The position numbers and the translations under genes are program-made. From assembly GCA_964235485.1 (NCBI GenBank), contig CAXSAZ010000010.1, positions 67,887 through 131,886 of the forward strand: a stretch of 64,000 bases of DNA. The letters are read 5' to 3'. Below, piece after piece: positions 55,777 through 64,000 of this stretch (positions are counted from its first letter, which is position 1; every line of letters starts with the position of its first letter). The notes under the pieces are model-generated. The model had not been told where the DNA came from. It made no database searches and worked only from the letters and a program-made list of their open reading frames with translations. The DNA comes from CAHJXG01 sp964235485 (GTDB lineage Bacteria > Pseudomonadota > Alphaproteobacteria > Acetobacterales > Acetobacteraceae).

Positions 55777-56826
55777 TCATTGGAGCCGGTTGAGCGTGTC
55801 CCGGAGCGCCGCGCCGGCCGACTGCCGCGCCAAGGCCAGCAATCCCCGGGGGTCGCGGGGGTTGGCCAGCAGCACCCCGATGCGCCGCCGCCGTAGGCCA
55901 GACCAGGCGGCCTTGTAGGGATCGTCGCCCCGGCCGAAGTCGATCTCCGCGACGCCCTCCCCCAGCAAGTCCTGGATCATGTGGCCGGTCAGCACCGTGC
56001 CTGGCGACAGCGGGCGCCAAGCGTCGTCATGGGCCAGCTTCAGCACGGTGGCGGAGCCGCCCGTCACCGTCCAATACTGCGCCGCCACCGCCTGCGCGCC
56101 GGACCACAGCACGCCCAGCCGAAGCACGCCCGCCGCTGCGGCGCGCGGCAGCAGCGCGGCGGTGAAGCCGGGCGCGGCTTCCTGCGGCTTCCAGCTTCGC
56201 CGGTAAACGTCCTCGTAGGCCGCCATCGCGCGGTCCAGGCCGTCTCGCGACCGCACCAACTCGATCCGCACCCGGCGGTCGCGCGCACAGGCGCGGGTCT
56301 TGCGGCGGATCGTTTCGCGCAGCTGGCCCGGACGGGCGGCCAGGTAGTCCGGCCAGCCGCAGCCCGCGACCGGCTGGTGCCAGTTGCCGAAGTGTTCGAA
56401 CCGCCGGGCATGGAGGCCGCCGTCCCGCAAACCCGCAAGCAATGGCGCCAGCCCGGGCCATGACGGGTCGAGCGCGTCGAGCAACAGCGTCGGCCAGCGC
56501 CGGCAATACGCGCCCAGCGCCGCCCCGGCACGCCGGATGTCTTGATCGGCCAAGCCCTGGGCCAGCAGCGGCTGGAACAGGCAAGTATAAACCGTCGATA
56601 AACCCCGCACCTGGCGGCCCGGCCCGTGCAGCAGCGGCAACATCGCCACCGGCCGGCCGTTGTCGCGGCACAGCAGGAACTCGGCGCGGCAGCCCGGCGG
56701 CAGGCCGGCCTCCACCGTCGCCTCGAACCACGCGCGGCTCGATTGGAAGCCCGGCCCCGCGGCGAACAGCGCGTCCCATTCCTCGGGCACGTCGTGCAGC
56801 CCGGCCGCAGTCACGTTGGGCGTCAT
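55777..56826 (-). CDS. FemAB/GNAT-like acyltransferase
   Basis: 349 residues. N-terminal FQSSRAWFEATVEAG and PVAMLPLLHG resemble the CelD/FemAB-like GNAT proteins of polysaccharide loci. The middle has LRETIRRKTRACARD, and the C-terminal half has AVAAQYWTVTGGSATVLKLAHDD and EIDFGRGDDPYKAAWSGLRRRRIG, the acetyltransferase_6 pattern. The acyl donor and acceptor are unknown. The ATG overlaps the stop of the YdcF gene, forming a two-gene unit. A related protein lies at 57676-58764. Confidence 0.82.
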   Translation of the reverse strand: MTPNVTAAGLHDVPEEWDALFAAGPGFQSSRAWFEATVEAGLPPGCRAEFLLCRDNGRPVAMLPLLHGPGRQVRGLSTVYTCLFQPLLAQGLADQDIRRAGAALGAYCRRWPTLLLDALDPSWPGLAPLLAGLRDGGLHARRFEHFGNWHQPVAGCGWPDYLAARPGQLRETIRRKTRACARDRRVRIELVRSRDGLDRAMAAYEDVYRRSWKPQEAAPGFTAALLPRAAAAGVLRLGVLWSGAQAVAAQYWTVTGGSATVLKLAHDDAWRPLSPGTVLTGHMIQDLLGEGVAEIDFGRGDDPYKAAWSGLRRRRIGVLLANPRDPRGLLALARQSAGAALRDTLNRLQ

Positions 56827-57551
56827 CGCCGGGCCGCGTAGTAGGCCAGGCCCACCCATTCGTGTACGGCAAAGAAGCTGCCGAGCCAGGCGGACGGCCT
56901 CGGCAGGAACGCGCTGGCCCGGAGCTGCGGCCAGGAGTCCGGGCGGACCGGCGCCGGCACCGCGTCGATGCCGACCCGCCGGAACGCCAGCAGCGAGCGC
57001 CGCATGTGCCAAGCGTGCGTCACCAGATACACGCGGCTGACGCCCGCGGCTTTGAGCATGGGCGCGCTGTACTCGGCGTTCTCCCAGGTCGTGGGCGACG
57101 CCGCCTCCGTCCAGCGGACGGGGACGTTGAAATCGGCCGTCATGCTTTCGGCCATCAGCGCGCCGACGGTCAGCGGCAAGTCATCGACGACCCCACCCGT
57201 GACCAGGACCGGCAGGCCGGTCTGCCGATGCAGGGCCGCCCCCGCGCGCACCCGCTCCAGGCTGAGGCTGCCCAGGGTGGCGCCGGGCGGGTCGGCCAGG
57301 CGGTCCACGTCGCCGCCCAGCACGACGATGGCTCCGGGCGGCGGCCCGGCGGGCGCCGTGGGCGGCACGCCGAGCGAGGCGAGCAGCGCCATGGACACGA
57401 CGGGCAAGGACAGCAAAACCAGCGCCGAAAGGGCGAGCAGCGCCAAGACGCGCCCCGCCCGGCCCCGAAGCAGCAGCAGCGCCAGCAACGCCGCAAGCGC
57501 CAGGCTCGCCGGCGGCAGCGCCAGCGCGGAAAAAACCGTGTTGAGCGTCAA
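56823..57551 (-). CDS. YdcF/DUF218 family protein
   Basis: 242 residues. Two N-terminal TM helices (ALAALLALLLLRG, LSALVLLSLPVVSMALLASLG) then a DUF218 domain: IVVLGGDVDRL, LPVLVTGG, VRWTEAASPTTWENAEY, and YLVTHAWHMRRSLLAFRR. The WTEAxSxTTWENA motif is strongly conserved in the SanA/ElyC-like group. Envelope-linked, activity unsettled. Co-translated with the GNAT-like gene. It is only distantly similar to the other YdcF-type gene at 23578-24183. Confidence 0.88.
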   Translation of the reverse strand: MTLNTVFSALALPPASLALAALLALLLLRGRAGRVLALLALSALVLLSLPVVSMALLASLGVPPTAPAGPPPGAIVVLGGDVDRLADPPGATLGSLSLERVRAGAALHRQTGLPVLVTGGVVDDLPLTVGALMAESMTADFNVPVRWTEAASPTTWENAEYSAPMLKAAGVSRVYLVTHAWHMRRSLLAFRRVGIDAVPAPVRPDSWPQLRASAFLPRPSAWLGSFFAVHEWVGLAYYAARR

Positions 57552-57675
57552 AGCGACTCCGGGAGGCGGGCGCCCTGTCTGCCCGATTTCGCTGCATTGC
57601 GAAAGTTATAAACTATGAAGTAAGAACTACTTTGGGTTGTGCGTCGCCGCGGCGTCCGCCTAGCCTTCTCGTGCC

Positions 57676-58764
57676 ATGTCCGTTTGCCCGCCCCGGATCG
57701 TCCTGTCCCGCCCCAAGCTCGACGCCCCCGGCCTCCTCGCGTTGGGCGCGCGCTGGCGCACCCTGGAAGCCGTGGCCGACCCGTCCCCCTTCCAAACCTG
57801 GACCTGGATCGGTTGCGCCGCCGAGCGGTTCGCCGATCCGCTGCTGATCGAGGCGCATGACGCCGAAGGCCTCCTCGCCCTCGCTTTATGGAACCGGCGG
57901 CGCTCCTGGCTCGCGGGCAACAGCCTGTGGCTGCACGAAAGCGGCGACCCGGCGCTCGACGCGGTGTTCACCGAGCACAACGACCCCCTGCTCGCCCGGC
58001 GCGCGCCGGAGGGCGTGTTGCCCGCGATGCTGCGGGCGGCGCTGCGGCCGGGGGACGGCCGGGCGCCGCGCCTCGTGCTGTCCGGCGTCGGCGCGGCGAC
58101 GCGGGGCGCGGCTTTGCAGGCCGGCGCCGTCATGCTGCCCGGCCCCGACCGCCCGGCGCCCTATGCGGACCTTGCCCGGGTTCCGCCAGGCACGGCGTAT
58201 ATCGAGCAGCTCAGCCGCAACACGCGCCAGCAGTTGCGCCGGTCCGACCGCGCCTATGCCGCCGGCGGCGCGCTCCGGATCGAGCGGGCGGCGGATGCCG
58301 GGCAGGCACTGGCGTTCCTCGACGCGCTGATCGCCCTCCATGCCGCGACTTGGGCGGCCCGCGGCAAGCCCGGCGCCTTCGCGGCCGAGCCGGTGCGGCG
58401 GTTCCACCGGCACCTGATCCAGCGCGGGGCGCCAGACGAGGCCGAGCTGCTGCGGATCGCCGCGGGCGGCCGGGTGGTCGGCTACCTTTACAACCTGGTG
58501 CGCGGCGGCTGGGCGTGCGCGTATCAGAGCGGCTTCGACTACCCCGGCGCCGGGCCGCATGGGAAACCGGGGCTGACCTGCCATCATTTGGCCATCGAGA
58601 TGCACCGGGCGCGCGGCGGGACCAGCTACGATTTCCTGGGCGGCGCGGACCGCTACAAGCGCAGCCTGTCGAACGCCGAGCGGGTGCTGCATTGGCTTTC
58701 GCTCGCGCCGCGCCGGCACCCCGCGGTGTTGCTGGCCGGGGCGAAACGCCTGCTCCGACGCTGA
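57676..58764 (+). CDS. GNAT family acyltransferase (CelD/FemAB-like)
   Basis: 362 residues. FQTWTWIGCAAERFAD near the start, YIEQLSRNTRQQLRRSDRAYAAGG in the middle, IALHAATWAARGKPGAF, and YDFLGGADRYKRSLSNAERVLHWLSL near the C-terminus give the acetyltransferase_6 (CelD-like) pattern. This group is common around exosortase and cellulose/EPS loci; acceptor unknown. ATG start. It is divergent from the YdcF/GNAT pair and immediately precedes the urtA promoter. Confidence 0.83.
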   Translation: MSVCPPRIVLSRPKLDAPGLLALGARWRTLEAVADPSPFQTWTWIGCAAERFADPLLIEAHDAEGLLALALWNRRRSWLAGNSLWLHESGDPALDAVFTEHNDPLLARRAPEGVLPAMLRAALRPGDGRAPRLVLSGVGAATRGAALQAGAVMLPGPDRPAPYADLARVPPGTAYIEQLSRNTRQQLRRSDRAYAAGGALRIERAADAGQALAFLDALIALHAATWAARGKPGAFAAEPVRRFHRHLIQRGAPDEAELLRIAAGGRVVGYLYNLVRGGWACAYQSGFDYPGAGPHGKPGLTCHHLAIEMHRARGGTSYDFLGGADRYKRSLSNAERVLHWLSLAPRRHPAVLLAGAKRLLRR

Positions 58765-58833
58765 GCCGTGCCCAAAATAGCGCCAAATTTGAGACGGTGC
58801 GGGCGGCGCGCCCTTCACGCCGGCGTGACGGCA

Positions 58834-58849
58834 TGGCACGCAACCTGCA
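58834..58849 (+). promoter_or_regulatory. Sigma-54 promoter of the urt operon
   Basis: TGGCACGCAACCTGCA matches the -24/-12 consensus (TGGCACG-N4-TTGCA) at all fixed positions but one, with GG and GC exactly 10 bases apart. It lies 43 bp before the urtA ATG. Urea transporters are typical NtrC/sigma-54 targets under nitrogen limitation. A GGTGC half-site like those of NtrC lies at 58796-58800, but I see no full NtrC palindrome. Confidence 0.8.
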
Positions 58850-58892
58850 TGGCCCATCCCAACCACAGGTTTTGGAAAGGGAGAGATCGAGC

Positions 58893-60200
58893 ATGGCGTT
58901 TGTGCGAAACTGGCTGCGCGGCGCGGGCTGCGCGGCCGTCATGGCTGCCGGGATCTTGTTGGCGCCGGCGGCGCAGGCGCAACCCGCCGCCGGCCCCGTG
59001 AAGATCGGCATCCTGCACAGCCTGTCCGGCACCATGGCCATCAGCGAAACGACGCTGAAAGACGTCATGCTGATGCTGATCGACGAGCAGAACAAGCGCG
59101 GCGGCGTGCTCGGACGCAAGCTGGAAGCCGTGGTGGTCGATCCCGCTTCCAACTGGCCGCTGTTCGCGGAAAAAGCGCGCGAGCTGATCACGGTGCAGAA
59201 GGTCGCCGCCGTGTTCGGCTGCTGGACTTCCGTGTCGCGCAAGTCGGTGCTGCCGGTGTTCGAGGAAACCGGCAACATCCTGTTCTACCCCGTCCAGTAC
59301 GAGGGCGAGGAAAGCAGCAAGAACGTGTTCTACACCGGCGCCGCGCCGAACCAGCAGGCGATCCCCGCCGTGGATTACCTGATGGCGGAGGAGAACGTGC
59401 AGCGCTGGGTGCTGGCCGGCACCGACTACGTGTATCCGCGCACGACCAACAAGATCCTGGAAGCCTACCTGAAGTCCAAGGGCGTGAAGCAGGAAGACAT
59501 CCTGATCAACTACACGCCGTTCGGCCACAGCGATTGGCAGACCATCGTGGCCGACATCAAGAAGTTCGGCTCGGCGGGCAAGAAGACCGCCGTGGTCAGC
59601 ACGGTCAACGGCGACGCCAACGTGCCGTTCTACAAGGAGCTGGGCAACCAGGGCATCAAGGCAACGGACATCCCGGTGGTGGCGTTCAGCGTCGGCGAGG
59701 AGGAGCTGGCCGGCATCGACACCAAGCCGCTGCTCGGGCACCTGGCCGCTTGGAACTACTTTGAAAGCGTCGATACCCCGGAGAACAAGGCGTTCATCGC
59801 GCGCTGGCAGGCCTACACCAAGAACCCCAAGCGCGTGACCAACGACCCGATGGAGGCGCACGTCATCGGCTTCGCCATGTGGGTGAAGGCGGTGGAAAAG
59901 GCGGGGACCTTTGAGCCGGCCAAGGTGATCGACGCCATGATCGGCGTGTCGGTGCCGAACCTGTCGGGCGGGCTGTCGGCCATGATGCCGAACCACCATA
60001 TCACCAAGCCGGTGCTGATCGGCGAGATCCAGGCGGACGGGCAGTTCAACGTCGTGTCCACCACGCCGGGCCTCATCGTGGCGCAGGAATGGTCGCCGTA
60101 TCTGGAAGGCTCGCGCGACCTGATCGCCGATTGGCGCCCGCCCATGTCGTGCGGCAACTTCAACGTGAAGACCGGCAAGTGCGGCGGCAGCGGAAGCTGA
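58893..60200 (+). CDS. urtA: Urea ABC transporter substrate-binding protein
   Basis: 435 residues. Signal peptide (AAVMAAGILLAPAAQA, cleaved near 29) then a type-1 periplasmic binding protein: VKIGILHSLSGTMAISETTLKD, AVFGCWTSVSRKSVLPVFEE, LFYPVQYEGEESSKNVFYTG, and TNDPMEAHVIGFAMW are UrtA-specific. Binds urea in the periplasm. GGGAGAG precedes the ATG. First gene of urtABCDE. Confidence 0.96.
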   Translation: MAFVRNWLRGAGCAAVMAAGILLAPAAQAQPAAGPVKIGILHSLSGTMAISETTLKDVMLMLIDEQNKRGGVLGRKLEAVVVDPASNWPLFAEKARELITVQKVAAVFGCWTSVSRKSVLPVFEETGNILFYPVQYEGEESSKNVFYTGAAPNQQAIPAVDYLMAEENVQRWVLAGTDYVYPRTTNKILEAYLKSKGVKQEDILINYTPFGHSDWQTIVADIKKFGSAGKKTAVVSTVNGDANVPFYKELGNQGIKATDIPVVAFSVGEEELAGIDTKPLLGHLAAWNYFESVDTPENKAFIARWQAYTKNPKRVTNDPMEAHVIGFAMWVKAVEKAGTFEPAKVIDAMIGVSVPNLSGGLSAMMPNHHITKPVLIGEIQADGQFNVVSTTPGLIVAQEWSPYLEGSRDLIADWRPPMSCGNFNVKTGKCGGSGS

Positions 60201-60217
60201 CGTTCCCAGGGCGGCTA

Positions 60218-61777
60218 TTGGGGCGGCTTCTCGTCGCCCTGCTGCTGAGCGGGCCGGCCTGGGCGCAGCCGTCCCTGCTGGCCCCGCTCGGCAGCCAATC
60301 GTTTGAAGACATCCGGCGCGGGGTGGAAGCGCTGGCGGTATCCGGCGACCCGCGCGCCGGGCCGGTGCTGGACGCGCTGCAAGCCGGGCGCTTGCTGGTC
60401 CAGCCCGGCGGCGCGCTGTTCATCCGCGAACCCGGCGGCGCCACCGTGTCCGCCGAGACCGGCGCGCCGGCCGATGCCGCGGGCGCCCGCCCCGTGCGGG
60501 TCAACAACGCCGTGCGCCGGGCGGTGGACGCCGCCATGGGGGGCCTGCGCTTGTTCGCCCCCGACCCCGGCGTCCGCGCCGAGGCCGCGCAGGCGGTGTT
60601 CAAGTCCCGCGACGCCGCCGCCCTCCCCGCCCTCGACCGGGCTCTGGCCGGGGAGCGGGACGCGGGCGTGCGCGAGGCCATGCAGCAGGCCCGGGCCGCC
60701 GCCGTGCTGGCCAGCCCCGACGCGGCGGAGGCGGACAAGCTCGCCGCCATCGCGACGCTCCGCGCCCGCGGCGACCTGGACGCCCGCGGGGTGCTGGCCT
60801 CCCTACCCGCCCCTTCCCCCGCCGTCGCCGCGGCGGCGGCCGAGGCGGTGGCCGGCATCGACCGGGCGTTGCAGCTTTGGAGCTTGGCGCAGGGGGCGTT
60901 CTACGGCCTCAGCCTCGGCTCCGTGCTGCTGCTGGCGGCGGCCGGGCTGGCGATCACCTTCGGGGTGATGGGCGTCATCAACATGGCGCACGGCGAGATG
61001 GTGATGATCGGCGCCTACGTGACCTTTGCGGTGCAGGAAACGGTGCGCGCCTATGCGCCCGGCCTGTTCGGCGCCAGCCTGTTCATCGCGGTGCCGCTGG
61101 CGTTCCTGGTGTCGGGCGGCCTCGGCGTGCTGATCGAGCGCGGCCTGATCCGCTTCCTGTACGGCCGGCCATTGGAAACCTTGCTCGCGACCTTCGGCCT
61201 GTCGCTCGTGTTGCAGCAGGCGGTGCGGTCGATCTTCGGCCCGTCCAACCGAGAGGTCGGCACGCCCGACTGGATGAGCGGCGCCGGGCGGGTCGGACAG
61301 GTGACGCTGACCTATAACCGGGTGGCGATCATCGTCTTTGCGCTGGCGGTGCTGCTGGGCTTGATGGCGGTGCTGCGCTTCACGCCGCTCGGCTTGCGTA
61401 TGCGGGCGGTGACGCAGAACCGGCGCATGGCCGCCGCCATGGGCATCCGCACGGGGAGCATCGACGCGCTGACCTTCGGCCTCGGCTCCGGCGTCGCCGG
61501 CATGGCGGGGGTGGCGCTCAGCCAGATCGACAACGTGAGTCCCAACCTCGGCCAGGGCTACATCATCGACAGCTTCATGGTGGTGGTGTTCGGCGGCGTC
61601 GGCAACCTGTGGGGCACGGCGCTGGGGGCGCTGACGCTGGGGGTGGTGAACAAGTTCCTGGAGCCGGTGGCCGGCGCGGTGCTGGGCAAGATCGTGGTGC
61701 TGGTGCTGCTGATCCTGTTCATCCAGCGCCGGCCGCGCGGCATGTTCCCGTTGAAGGGCCGGGCGGTGGAGACATGA
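60218..61777 (+). CDS. urtB: Urea ABC transporter permease UrtB
   Basis: 519 residues. The N-terminal signal-like segment and about 200 residues of HEAT-like helical extension (RRAVDAAMGGLRLFAPDPGVRAEAA) are the usual UrtB addition. A LivH-type permease follows: VMGVINMAHGEMVMIGAY, TFGLSLVLQQAVRSIFG, and MRAVTQNRRMAAAMGI. TTG 60218 is chosen for AGGG at spacing 6; a GTG at 60179, which would overlap urtA by 22 bp, also gives a good signal peptide. The stop overlaps the urtC start. Confidence 0.93.
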   Translation: MGRLLVALLLSGPAWAQPSLLAPLGSQSFEDIRRGVEALAVSGDPRAGPVLDALQAGRLLVQPGGALFIREPGGATVSAETGAPADAAGARPVRVNNAVRRAVDAAMGGLRLFAPDPGVRAEAAQAVFKSRDAAALPALDRALAGERDAGVREAMQQARAAAVLASPDAAEADKLAAIATLRARGDLDARGVLASLPAPSPAVAAAAAEAVAGIDRALQLWSLAQGAFYGLSLGSVLLLAAAGLAITFGVMGVINMAHGEMVMIGAYVTFAVQETVRAYAPGLFGASLFIAVPLAFLVSGGLGVLIERGLIRFLYGRPLETLLATFGLSLVLQQAVRSIFGPSNREVGTPDWMSGAGRVGQVTLTYNRVAIIVFALAVLLGLMAVLRFTPLGLRMRAVTQNRRMAAAMGIRTGSIDALTFGLGSGVAGMAGVALSQIDNVSPNLGQGYIIDSFMVVVFGGVGNLWGTALGALTLGVVNKFLEPVAGAVLGKIVVLVLLILFIQRRPRGMFPLKGRAVET

Positions 61778-62886
61778 GCCGGGCAGCGACGCCCGCGACG
61801 CTGGGGCTGGTGCTGGGCGGCGCGCTGCTGCTGGCCGGGCTGAACCTGGGCACGGCGCCGGACAGCGCGCTGCATGTGCCCACCTATGTCGTGTCGCTGG
61901 TCGGCAAGTATCTGTGCTTCGCGATCCTGGCGCTCGCGGTGGACCTGGTGTGGGGGTTTGCCGGCATCCTGAGCCTCGGCCACGCCGCGTTCTTCGCGTT
62001 GGGCGGCTACGCGATGGGGATGTACCTCATGCTGCAGATTGCCGGACGCGGGCAGTATGGCGCGGCGCTGCCGGACTTCATGGTGTTCCTGAACTGGAAG
62101 GCGCTGCCTTGGTACTGGTATGGGTTCGGCCAGTTTCCTTTCGCGCTGCTGATGGCGATGCTGGCGCCGGGGCTGCTGGCGCTCCTGTTCGGCTGGCTCG
62201 CCTTCCGCAGCCGGGTGACGGGGGTGTACCTGTCCATCATCACCCAGGCGCTGACCTATGCGCTGATGCTGGCGTTCTTCCGCAACGACATGGGGTTCGG
62301 CGGCAACAACGGGCTGACCGACTTCAAGGAGATCCTGGGCGCGCCGCTGTCGGCGGACGCCACGCGCTCCGGGCTGCTGCTGGCCACGGCGGCGCTGCTG
62401 TGCGCGCTTTACCTGCTGGCCCGCTGGCTCACCCGGTCGCGCTTCGGCAAGGTGCTGGTCGCGGTACGCGATAGCGAAAGCCGCACCCGGTTCCTCGGCT
62501 ACCGGCCGGAAAACTACAAGCTCGTCGTTTGGACCCTGTCCGCCGTGATGGCCGGGCTGGGCGGGGCGCTTTACGTGCCGCAGGTCGGCATCATCAACCC
62601 CGGCGAGTTCGCCCCGGCCGGCTCCATCGAGGCGGTGATCTGGGTGGCCGTCGGCGGGCGCGGCACGCTGCACGGCGCGATTGGGGGCGCCGTGCTGGTC
62701 AACCTCGCCAAGACGTATTTCACCGGGCAACTGCCGGAGCTGTGGCTGTTCGCGCTGGGCGGGCTGTTCATCGCCGTCACCTTGTTCCTGCCGCGCGGCC
62801 TGATGGGTTTGCTGCCCCGCTCCCCGGTGCCGAGGCCGCCCGCCGTGTCCGAGGAAAGCGCCGTGTCGCGGGAGGCCGCGCCGTGA
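61774..62886 (+). CDS. urtC: Urea ABC transporter permease UrtC
   Basis: 370 residues. LivM-type permease with WGFAGILSLGHAAFFALGGYAMGMYLM, FRNDMGFGGNNGLTDFKEILG, VAVRDSESRTRFLGY and EAVIWVAVGGRGTLHGAIGGA. The GFGGNNGLTDFK segment is typical of UrtC. Forms the inner-membrane channel with UrtB. The ATG overlaps the urtB stop and the 3' end overlaps the urtD GTG. Confidence 0.95.
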   Translation: MSRAATPATLGLVLGGALLLAGLNLGTAPDSALHVPTYVVSLVGKYLCFAILALAVDLVWGFAGILSLGHAAFFALGGYAMGMYLMLQIAGRGQYGAALPDFMVFLNWKALPWYWYGFGQFPFALLMAMLAPGLLALLFGWLAFRSRVTGVYLSIITQALTYALMLAFFRNDMGFGGNNGLTDFKEILGAPLSADATRSGLLLATAALLCALYLLARWLTRSRFGKVLVAVRDSESRTRFLGYRPENYKLVVWTLSAVMAGLGGALYVPQVGIINPGEFAPAGSIEAVIWVAVGGRGTLHGAIGGAVLVNLAKTYFTGQLPELWLFALGGLFIAVTLFLPRGLMGLLPRSPVPRPPAVSEESAVSREAAP

Positions 62887-63641
62887 CCGCGGTGGGGGCG
62901 GCCTCCGACACCTTGCTTTACCTCGACGGGGTGAGCGTCAGCTTCGACGGGTTCCGGGCGCTGAACAACCTGTCGCTGGTGCTGGCGCCCGGCGAGATGC
63001 GGGCGGTGATCGGGCCGAACGGCGCGGGCAAGACGACGGTGATGGACGTGATCACCGGCAAGACCCGGCCCGACGCCGGGCGCGTCGTGTATGCCGCCGA
63101 CACCGACCTGACCCGGCTCGACGAGCCGGCCATCGCCAGCCTCGGCATCGGGCGCAAGTTCCAGAAGCCGACCGTGTTCGAGATGCACACGGTTTGGGAC
63201 AACCTGCTGCTGGCGTTGTCGGGCGACCGCCGGCCCTGGTTCGCCTTGGGCGCGCGGCAGACGGGGGAGGAACGGGCGCGCATCGAGGGCATCCTGGACA
63301 CCACCCGCCTGCGCGAGCACCGCGGGCGCCGGGCGGGGGACCTCAGCCACGGGCAGAAGCAGTGGCTGGAGATCGGCATGTTGCTGGCGCAGGACCCGCG
63401 CCTGCTATTGGTGGATGAACCCGTCGCCGGGATGACCGACGCGGAAACGGAGCAGACGGCGGAGTTGCTGCGCGAGATCAACCGCACCCGCAGCGTCGTG
63501 GTGGTGGAGCACGATATGGCGTTCGTCCGCGCGCTGGACGTGAAGGTGACGGTGCTGCACGAGGGGGCCGTGCTGAGCGAGGGCACCATCGACCACGTGA
63601 GCGCGGATCCCCGGGTGATCGAGGTGTATCTTGGGCGTTGA
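62883..63641 (+). CDS. urtD: Urea ABC transporter ATP-binding protein UrtD
   Basis: 252 residues from GTG 62883 (GTGA overlap with urtC). Walker A GPNGAGKT at 44-51, LGIGRKFQKPTVFEMHTVWDNL with the UrtD-type Q-loop region, signature LSHGQKQWLEIG, Walker B LLLVDEPVAGMTDAE, and H-loop VEHDM. LivG-like ATPase energising urea import. Confidence 0.95.
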   Translation: MTAVGAASDTLLYLDGVSVSFDGFRALNNLSLVLAPGEMRAVIGPNGAGKTTVMDVITGKTRPDAGRVVYAADTDLTRLDEPAIASLGIGRKFQKPTVFEMHTVWDNLLLALSGDRRPWFALGARQTGEERARIEGILDTTRLREHRGRRAGDLSHGQKQWLEIGMLLAQDPRLLLVDEPVAGMTDAETEQTAELLREINRTRSVVVVEHDMAFVRALDVKVTVLHEGAVLSEGTIDHVSADPRVIEVYLGR

Positions 63642-64000
63642 AACCGATGGCCGGCTGGCGGTGGAGGGCGTGGACCTGCACTACGGCGCGGCCATCGCGC
63701 TCCGCCGCGTGTCCATCGGCGTGCAGGCGGGGGCGGTGACTTGCCTGCTGGGCCGCAACGGCGTCGGCAAGACCAGCCTGCTCCGCGCCATCACCGGGGC
63801 GCATCCGGTGAGCCGCGGGCGCATCCGGTGGGAAGGCGCGGACATCACGCGCCTGCCGACCTACGCCCGGGCGCAGCGCGGCATCGCCTGGGTGCCCCAG
63901 GGGCGCGACATCTTCCCGCTGCTGACGGTGCGGGAGAACCTGGAAACCGGGTTCGCCGTGCTGCCCCGGGCGCAGCGCCGGGTGGATGACGAGATTTTCG
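63631..64000 (+). CDS. urtE: Urea ABC transporter ATP-binding protein UrtE (partial; 3' end beyond window)
   Basis: The first 123 codons are seen. Start is TTG 63631, giving MGVETDGRLAVEGVDLHYG, with GAGG 6 bases upstream and an 11-nt overlap with urtD. Walker A GRNGVGKTS, then RGIAWVPQGRDIFPLLTVRENLETG, the LivF/UrtE Q-loop pattern. The signature and Walker B lie beyond the window. Second ATPase of the urea transporter. Confidence 0.93.
   Translation, partial: MGVETDGRLAVEGVDLHYGAAIALRRVSIGVQAGAVTCLLGRNGVGKTSLLRAITGAHPVSRGRIRWEGADITRLPTYARAQRGIAWVPQGRDIFPLLTVRENLETGFAVLPRAQRRVDDEIF

Overview
The window is about 70% GC throughout. Short overlaps between genes (ATGA/GTGA) and non-ATG starts are common. 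The content points to an alphaproteobacterium of the Rhodospirillales, probably Acetobacteraceae: argH-lptM-lysA followed by a TIGR02302/DUF4175 protein, a DUF2125 protein next to ftsE-ftsX, a polyhydroxybutyrate (PHB) operon with its repressor PhaR, and an exosortase A (XrtA) exopolysaccharide locus. The assignment rests on family content and base composition only; no rRNA or other marker gene is present.

Layout. 1-4.0 kb (minus): the 3'-truncated start of a family-5 solute-binding protein gene, preceded by the ATPase and fused double permease of a nitrate/sulfonate-type ABC importer. 4.1-8.8 kb: a membrane GGDEF-EAL protein with a degenerate GGDEF motif, divergent from an exported set of three overlapping genes (DUF3034 barrel, secreted truncated haemoglobin, small cupredoxin), then a 23-bp tandem repeat. 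8.9-15.9 kb: J-domain protein, TlpA-like thioredoxin, argH, an LptM-type lipoprotein, lysA, and a large coiled-coil TIGR02302 protein. 15.9-21.0 kb: EamA transporter and the PHB genes phaB, phaA, a short phaC and a small PhaE-like partner, divergent from phaR. 21.1-28.5 kb: XRE regulator, DUF2125 protein, plsC-ydcF-ftsX-ftsE, a zinc-ribbon protein, GST, gloB and a methyltransferase. 28.7-31.6 kb: a diguanylate cyclase and a YgjP-type metalloprotease.

31.6-58.8 kb is the surface-polysaccharide region. prsT, prsR, prsK and an initiating sugar transferase lie on the minus strand. A 642-bp gap separates them from a plus-strand operon: BY-kinase, outer-membrane barrel, ATPase, deacetylase, FemAB, glycosyltransferase, and an exosortase A fused to an EpsI domain. 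A 125-bp palindromic element bounded by inverted repeats follows xrtA. The chain-length regulator (Wzz) and export lipoprotein (Wza) genes then lie on the minus strand with a nucleotidyltransferase/HAD fusion. A tRNA-Val(CAC), an NAD-dependent epimerase, glmS, two FemAB/GNAT-like proteins and a YdcF protein complete the block. PrsK/PrsR probably control the pathway. The sugar transferase starts the lipid-linked unit, Wzz, BY-kinase and Wza control length and export, and XrtA would process PEP-CTERM proteins. No PEP-CTERM protein, Wzy polymerase, Wzx flippase or XrtA-type amidotransferase is visible here, so those must lie elsewhere.

58.8-64.0 kb (plus): a urea ABC transporter operon, urtABCD and the start of urtE, behind a good sigma-54 promoter match. 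This suggests nitrogen-limitation (Ntr) control. No CRISPR array, complete insertion sequence, integrase or phage gene was seen.
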